This document shows, piece by piece, positions 31,760-35,846 of a stretch of 35,846 bases of DNA. Both the position numbers and the translations under genes were made by a program. The stretch's first letter is position 1. Every line of letters begins with the position of its first letter. The stretch is from positions 1 to 35,846 of the forward strand of contig CAJJAU010000058.1 of assembly GCA_905182275.1 (NCBI GenBank), written 5' to 3'. The notes beneath the pieces are model-generated. The model made no database searches, had not been told where the DNA came from, and was given only the letters and a program-made list of their open reading frames with translations. This DNA is from a gamma proteobacterium HTCC2207. Lineage in GTDB: Bacteria > Pseudomonadota > Gammaproteobacteria > Pseudomonadales > Porticoccaceae.

Positions 31760-32829
31760 TGAGCTCTGACGTTGCGACCACTGAAGGCCAAGATCAACAG
31801 CTGGTTTTTGTTGAGGAAACTCGACTGCCACTTGACTGCCCAAAGTGTAAAAAGTTTGCTCCGGCCTGGATGACAACATTTGCCGACATGTCAACATTAC
31901 TGATGGCACTTTTTGCCATTTTGTACAGCTTTGCTCAGCAAGATGAAAAATCTAAAGCACTTATGCTCGGATCACTTAACGCACAATTTGGCGCTACAGT
32001 CATAGTCCCGACTATTAATATGCCAATCGCGCAAAGTATCATCTTTTCAGATACTGAAAGCGTCAACGATAAAAACTTAAAAGAAATAAGCGAGGATGAA
32101 ACGTTGCAGGCAGAGCAGAGCTTTATCTCTCTCAAGCAAACGTTGGCCGAAGAGATAGCTAAAGGAGAAGTGATCGTAAGAAAAGCTGACAATAAGATAG
32201 TTGTAGAATTACTTTCTTTTTCAAGTAAAGACAGTGTCAGCAAAGACTATTACTTGACTCAGAGCGTTCTTGATATTTCTGAGAAGGTGCTACTTGCTCA
32301 GGCGCAAATGACGACTGCAATAGAAGTCCGTAAGCAGGACCTCGCCGCTCTTGAGGCGGTCAAACAGCGGCGAAAAGAAGACGCAAAGAACCAGTATCAA
32401 AATATGGCAACAGATTTCGCGGCTGAGGTTTCAAGTGGGGCCTTAATTCTTGAATTAAAAGAGGAAAATCTCATCTTGCGATTGCCAGGAGAGGGATCAT
32501 TCGTATCAGGAAGTGCTTCTTTGCAGTCTCGTTTTAAAGATTTAGTGACGCGTATTGGTGAGAAGCTCAAAACATCTCGCGGAAGGATCAGGATTGAAGG
32601 CCATACAGACAACGTAAAGATTGCCTTTAGTGATCAGTTTAGGTCGAATTGGGATTTATCATCAGCACGTTCTGGTTCAGTGGGCTCTGTATTTCTTAAA
32701 GATCAAGGGATTGGTAGTGATCGCGTAGTGGTCGCTGGTTTTGCGGACTCAGTCCCTCTTGAGTCTAATGATACGGCCGCTGGCCGAGCGCGCAATCGGC
32801 GTATTGAGATTATTGTCCGTGGTTATTAA
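31759..32829 (+). CDS. MotB/PomB-family stator protein, first paralogue
   Basis: This 356-residue protein has one N-terminal membrane helix (about 36-58) with the ion-binding Asp43 in WMTTFADMSTLLMALFAIL. It ends in a C-terminal OmpA-like peptidoglycan-binding domain (about 240-356) with IEGHTDN (279-285) and GRARNRRIEI (342-351). A CPKC motif precedes the helix. Between helix and OmpA domain is a segment (about 129-160) that looks like a degenerate copy of the sequence just before the OmpA core (about 220-256). It overlaps the A-type gene by one base and lies 20 bp before a second, similar B-type gene. Confidence 0.87.
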   Translation: MSSDVATTEGQDQQLVFVEETRLPLDCPKCKKFAPAWMTTFADMSTLLMALFAILYSFAQQDEKSKALMLGSLNAQFGATVIVPTINMPIAQSIIFSDTESVNDKNLKEISEDETLQAEQSFISLKQTLAEEIAKGEVIVRKADNKIVVELLSFSSKDSVSKDYYLTQSVLDISEKVLLAQAQMTTAIEVRKQDLAALEAVKQRRKEDAKNQYQNMATDFAAEVSSGALILELKEENLILRLPGEGSFVSGSASLQSRFKDLVTRIGEKLKTSRGRIRIEGHTDNVKIAFSDQFRSNWDLSSARSGSVGSVFLKDQGIGSDRVVVAGFADSVPLESNDTAAGRARNRRIEIIVRGY

Positions 32830-32849
32830 CCATATCGAGGTCAGTTTAG

Positions 32850-33821
32850 ATGCCTGAAGAAGCGATAATTGAAGAAGAGTGCCCACCCTGCGGTTCCGGA
32901 GCACCGATGTGGATGACCACATTCTCTGATATGGCAACGTTGCTAATGGCACTTTTCGCAATGTTAATTGCGTTTACAGAAATGCAAAAGAAAGAATCCA
33001 TGATGGCCATGGAAGGAGACGGCCGAAAAGATAGAGGTGTTCAAAATGAAATTGAGTCAGACAAGGCGCCATCGAACTCAGGCTCTGATTCTGGTTCTGG
33101 AAAATCAGACACCGATCAAGGTTTTGAGGTAGTTGTTGAGGCCTTGGCCAAAGAAATAGAGGAGGGCTCCGTTAAAGTCCTCATTAACAACGAACGTATC
33201 GTTGTCCAAGTAGATTCGGCTACTGCTTCAAGTGCCGATGCGTCCAGAGTTCAGCAAGATCAGCTCGAAATTTATCTTAAAGTGGCTCAAGCACAAGAGA
33301 ACATAAATGTTGCAGTGAAAGTGGAGCAGGAGTCAGACGGCGTTATTGCGGATAGCGAGGTATGGGAGGCAATGTTTTCGGCGCAATATCGAGACATTCG
33401 TGAGAATTTGTCGGAGGCGATCGACAACAACTCCGTTGAGGTTATTCGTGAAGGCGATAAAATTATTGTTCGATTGGCATCCAAGGGTTCTTTCAAAAGT
33501 GGTGCAGCAGAATTGCAGCCTGGATTTGGACTTGTGTTGAATGAAGTCGGCGCAGCTATTGATGATGTCGAGGGTATGATTACCATTGAAGGGCATACCG
33601 ATAATGTTCCTGTAGGCTTCAGCATGAGATTTAGAACTAACTGGGATCTTTCGGCAGCCCGGTCGGGCGCGGTGGCAGATTATCTCTTGGGTGAGTATAC
33701 ATTTAACAGTGGACTAATGGTCACAGGGCTAGCCTCTACTAGACCGTTAATGACTAACAATACTGCAGAAGGGCGTGCTAGAAATCGACGGATTGAAATT
33801 GTTGTCGATGGTAGTTACTAG
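32850..33821 (+). CDS. MotB/PomB-family stator protein, second paralogue
   Basis: This 323-residue protein has the same plan as its upstream neighbour. A CPPC motif is followed by one membrane helix (about 20-43) with Asp27 in WMTTFSDMATLLMALFAM, then an acidic/Ser-Gly linker (about 55-92). The C-terminal OmpA-like domain (about 203-323) has IEGHTDNVPVGF and GRARNRRIEIVV. It too has an internal repeat: residues about 99-130 resemble about 187-222. GAGG precedes the ATG at good spacing. All residues needed for ion transfer and cell-wall anchoring appear intact, so it is not an obvious pseudogene. Confidence 0.87.
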   Translation: MPEEAIIEEECPPCGSGAPMWMTTFSDMATLLMALFAMLIAFTEMQKKESMMAMEGDGRKDRGVQNEIESDKAPSNSGSDSGSGKSDTDQGFEVVVEALAKEIEEGSVKVLINNERIVVQVDSATASSADASRVQQDQLEIYLKVAQAQENINVAVKVEQESDGVIADSEVWEAMFSAQYRDIRENLSEAIDNNSVEVIREGDKIIVRLASKGSFKSGAAELQPGFGLVLNEVGAAIDDVEGMITIEGHTDNVPVGFSMRFRTNWDLSAARSGAVADYLLGEYTFNSGLMVTGLASTRPLMTNNTAEGRARNRRIEIVVDGSY

Positions 33822-34161
33822 GAACTAAGTAAGGTGTTCAGAGTGAAGAGAGGGCTTCGTCGATTCCTGTTGTTCCATCAGCTAGGCTTTAGACATGGGC
33901 TTGAGAATTATTGCTGGTCTTGAAACCTGCTTCAGTTTTTTCAAAAGGATTTTTAAGGCCACTATTTTGTTTGTCTTTGACGAATAAACATGCAATTTCC
34001 TATTGTCCAGCTCTGTGGGATACGATAGAGAGCCTGTAAATACATTAAATAAAGCGGCAAAAAAATAACAGCGAAATACCTTTAAACAGGTATATTTCCT
34101 TATTTACAAATGGATATATTTACGTTACTTTCCCAACACATTTGATACCATCGGAGAAGTA
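33822..34161. other. Intergenic region between the stator genes and the lipoprotein gene
   Basis: This 340-bp A+T-rich gap has no convincing gene. It holds a candidate promoter (TTGACG 33977-33982, 18-nt spacer, TATTGT 34001-34006) and a 6-bp inverted repeat ATACCT/AGGTAT with a 6-nt loop (34076-34093). No strong terminator for the stator operon was seen. Confidence 0.45.
33977..34006 (+). promoter_or_regulatory. Candidate promoter of the lipoprotein gene
   Basis: TTGACG (5/6) and TATTGT (4/6) are separated by 18 nt, about 155 bp upstream of the lipoprotein start. The score is moderate in an A+T-rich region, so chance matches are possible. Confidence 0.3.
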
Positions 34162-35846
34162 ATGCACAAGCCCATGCAGATTAGCGTAAAAACACTACTG
34201 GCATTGAGTTTAGCAATGCTGCTTTCCGCTTGTGGCGGTGGCGGTGGCGGTACAAGTACAAAAGCACTTGCTCCAGCACCAACTGTCTCTATTTCTGCAT
34301 CATCGACATCAGCTATTGTGACAGGGATATCAAATCTTAGTTGGTCTTCTAGTAATGCAACATCATGTTCTGCTTCTGATGCCTGGAGTGGAGCTAAATC
34401 GGCGTCTGGAAATGAGGATGTAACGATTAATGATTCTGGCAATAATACCTTTACCATCACTTGTTCTGGTGCTGGCGGATCAAAATCTGCTTCAGTCTCT
34501 GTTGACGGATATAGAAATACGGCTGGAGTAGTTGTAGATGGCTATATTTCTGGCGCTAAGGTTTTTGTTGATGAAGATGATAGTTGGGTAGCTGACGCAG
34601 ATGAGTCGACGACGACTTCAGATAACGACGGTGCATTTACCATCAAATATACAAAAGGGAATTTGGTTTCTATTGGAGGCACTGATATAGATTCTCAAAC
34701 CCCGCTAGACAGCTTACTTTACGTACACAAGCTAACCAGCTACTCAGACTTTAAAGTTGTAACACCATTAACCTCTCTTATGGCCTTTATGGACGATCCG
34801 TCCAAAGTTAATGCAGCCTTGGGGGTTGACAGCTCTATTGACATAGCATCCTTTGATCCGGTCGCTAATAAAGGTGATGGTGGCATCAACGATTACCTCT
34901 ATGAGAAAGGCAATCAACTTACGGTTTTGGCATATGCGCTACAAAATATTACTAATGATCTAGCCGCAACGACCGAGACAACACAAGATTATTTTAAGGC
35001 GATTGCCGTAGAGGTAGAAAAAGAACATACAGAAACTTCTGGTAAGGTGGATATAGAAGCTGAAGAATTTGTTACTAAGGCACTTGAAAATGTTGTTACA
35101 AATAAAGTATTAGCTATAAGTGAGGAGGCTAAATCCAATGCGATAAAAGCGTTGACGGGAGTTATGCCTATTATTGAAGTGAAATCCTCTAATGATCTAA
35201 CTACCTCAATAATACGTTTTGCACTTACAACTTTGCAGACAGACATTATAACAATTACCAATGGCTCAGCTTCCTCTGACGTTATCACCAGTTACACCGA
35301 AGATATTTTAAACTATATATCAACTGATCAATTCGTGGATCCTAACGAAATTGCACCCGACATTACAGCAATTGCAGATAATGAAACGGTTCTGGAAGAT
35401 ATGAGCGTCAACATTACTGTGACTGCTAATGATTCTTTTGTGCATACTGCTCCCTTTAGTTTGACTACAACAAACCCGGAAAACGGTACGGCCAGTCTTT
35501 TATTCAGTAATCAAATTAGTTATTCACCCTCCGAAAATTATAATGGCCTCGATTCTTTTACCTATACGCTTATCCAAGGGGAAAAAGTTTCATCTGCCGA
35601 GGTAGTAGTTACTATTGATGCAGTAAATGATAAGCCATCTATAGACACAGCCGCTGTAATTGATGCAGCCGAAAACCAAACCGCAGTAACAAACATTGCA
35701 GTATCAGATGTTGATGTTGCTGACAGTTTAACTTTGACATTGAGCGGCACAGATGCAGAGAGTTTTGATTTATCAGCAGGCAATGCCTTAAGCTTTAAAG
35801 AGGCTCCCGATTATGAATCTAAGAATTCATATTCTATTACCCTAAC
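34162..35846 (+). CDS. Large cadherin-like surface lipoprotein, 5' part
   Basis: The gene starts at ATG 34162 with GGAG 5 nt upstream and stays open to the right edge (561 codons visible), so it is partial. The N-terminus is a lipoprotein signal ending in LLSAC (Cys24), followed by a run of six Gly. Residue +2 is Gly, not Asp, which suggests export to the outer membrane. A Thr/Asp-rich segment with VFVDEDDSWVADADES and SDNDGAF (about 137-158) resembles calcium-binding SdrD/CNA-B-like modules. From about 400 there is a cadherin/tandem-95-like repeat (TVLEDMSVNITVTANDS, NYNGLDSFTYTL and AVNDKP). A cadherin-like module with DVDVADSLTLTLSG and APDYESKNSYSITL follows. It is probably an adhesin; ligand is unknown. 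Confidence 0.85.
   Translation, partial: MHKPMQISVKTLLALSLAMLLSACGGGGGGTSTKALAPAPTVSISASSTSAIVTGISNLSWSSSNATSCSASDAWSGAKSASGNEDVTINDSGNNTFTITCSGAGGSKSASVSVDGYRNTAGVVVDGYISGAKVFVDEDDSWVADADESTTTSDNDGAFTIKYTKGNLVSIGGTDIDSQTPLDSLLYVHKLTSYSDFKVVTPLTSLMAFMDDPSKVNAALGVDSSIDIASFDPVANKGDGGINDYLYEKGNQLTVLAYALQNITNDLAATTETTQDYFKAIAVEVEKEHTETSGKVDIEAEEFVTKALENVVTNKVLAISEEAKSNAIKALTGVMPIIEVKSSNDLTTSIIRFALTTLQTDIITITNGSASSDVITSYTEDILNYISTDQFVDPNEIAPDITAIADNETVLEDMSVNITVTANDSFVHTAPFSLTTTNPENGTASLLFSNQISYSPSENYNGLDSFTYTLIQGEKVSSAEVVVTIDAVNDKPSIDTAAVIDAAENQTAVTNIAVSDVDVADSLTLTLSGTDAESFDLSAGNALSFKEAPDYESKNSYSITL

Noticed and set aside
30977-32829. Zorya anti-phage defence (ZorA/ZorB are MotA/MotB-like)
   Set aside because: The A-type protein has 260 residues and lacks the long cytoplasmic tail of ZorA, and no helicase or nuclease gene (ZorC/D/E) is nearby. 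Sequence is much closer to PomA/PomB.
34076-34093. ATACCT/AGGTAT hairpin as terminator of the stator operon
   Set aside because: It is 255 bp from the last stop, has a weak 6-bp A/T-rich stem and no clear T-run.
34125-35783. Minus-strand open frames opposite the lipoprotein gene
   Set aside because: They are shadows of the Ser/Thr/Asp-rich plus-strand frame, which is open for 561 codons with a signal peptide and recognised domains.

Overview
The window is the replication-origin neighbourhood of a gammaproteobacterial chromosome. It holds the F-type ATP synthase operon, parAB, rsmG-mnmG, the rpmH-rnpA-yidD-yidC-mnmE cluster, dnaA-dnaN-recF-gyrB, glyQS, ubiCA, and LpxL-like and PlsC-like acyltransferases. 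Protein lengths and motifs match Pseudomonas/Cellvibrionales-type marine gammaproteobacteria. Genus cannot be fixed from the sequence alone, and an affinity to SAR92/Porticoccaceae-like lineages is only a guess. No rRNA, tRNA, insertion sequence or CRISPR array was seen.

Layout. 1-6839 (minus strand): atpIBEFHAGDC, with atpC cut by the left edge and a good sigma70-type promoter upstream of atpI. 6985-11231 (minus): parB, parA, rsmG, mnmG. 11232-11798: a 567-bp gap containing a 57-bp stretch that is about 91% A+T and three near-consensus DnaA boxes; candidate origin A. 11799-15677 (plus): rpmH, rnpA, yidD, yidC, a strong terminator, then mnmE. 15678-16113: a second A+T-rich gap with one exact DnaA box and two perfect 11-bp inverted repeats; candidate origin B and/or dnaA control region. 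16114-22259 (plus): dnaA, dnaN, recF (which carries two parS-type ParB sites) and gyrB. 22288-26051 (minus): PlsC-type acyltransferase, glyS, glyQ. 26271-28689 (plus): LpxL/HtrB-type acyltransferase, ubiC, ubiA. 28686-30085 (minus): DUF938 methyltransferase-like gene and yaaA. 30434-33821 (plus): two small Cys-containing proteins, one PomA/MotA-type protein and two tandem PomB/MotB-type proteins. 34162 to the right edge (plus): start of a long lipoprotein with cadherin-like repeats.

How it works together. DnaA, DnaN and RecF serve initiation and replication, while ParA, ParB and the parS sites segregate the origin region. All genes left of gap A point left and almost all genes from rpmH to gyrB point right, which fits a bidirectional origin in gap A. 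Compared with the Pseudomonas order, the rpmH-mnmE block is inverted, so the mnmG/rpmH and mnmE/dnaA junctions are both non-standard.

The least ordinary part is the right-hand accessory region. One A-type stator gene is followed by two B-type stator genes, each with an internally duplicated periplasmic segment. They sit behind two small Cys-containing proteins and have no flagellar genes beside them. This could be a heteromeric A5B1B2 ion-driven motor. The ATP synthase a subunit also carries an unusual insertion of about 70 residues that looks like two extra membrane helices.
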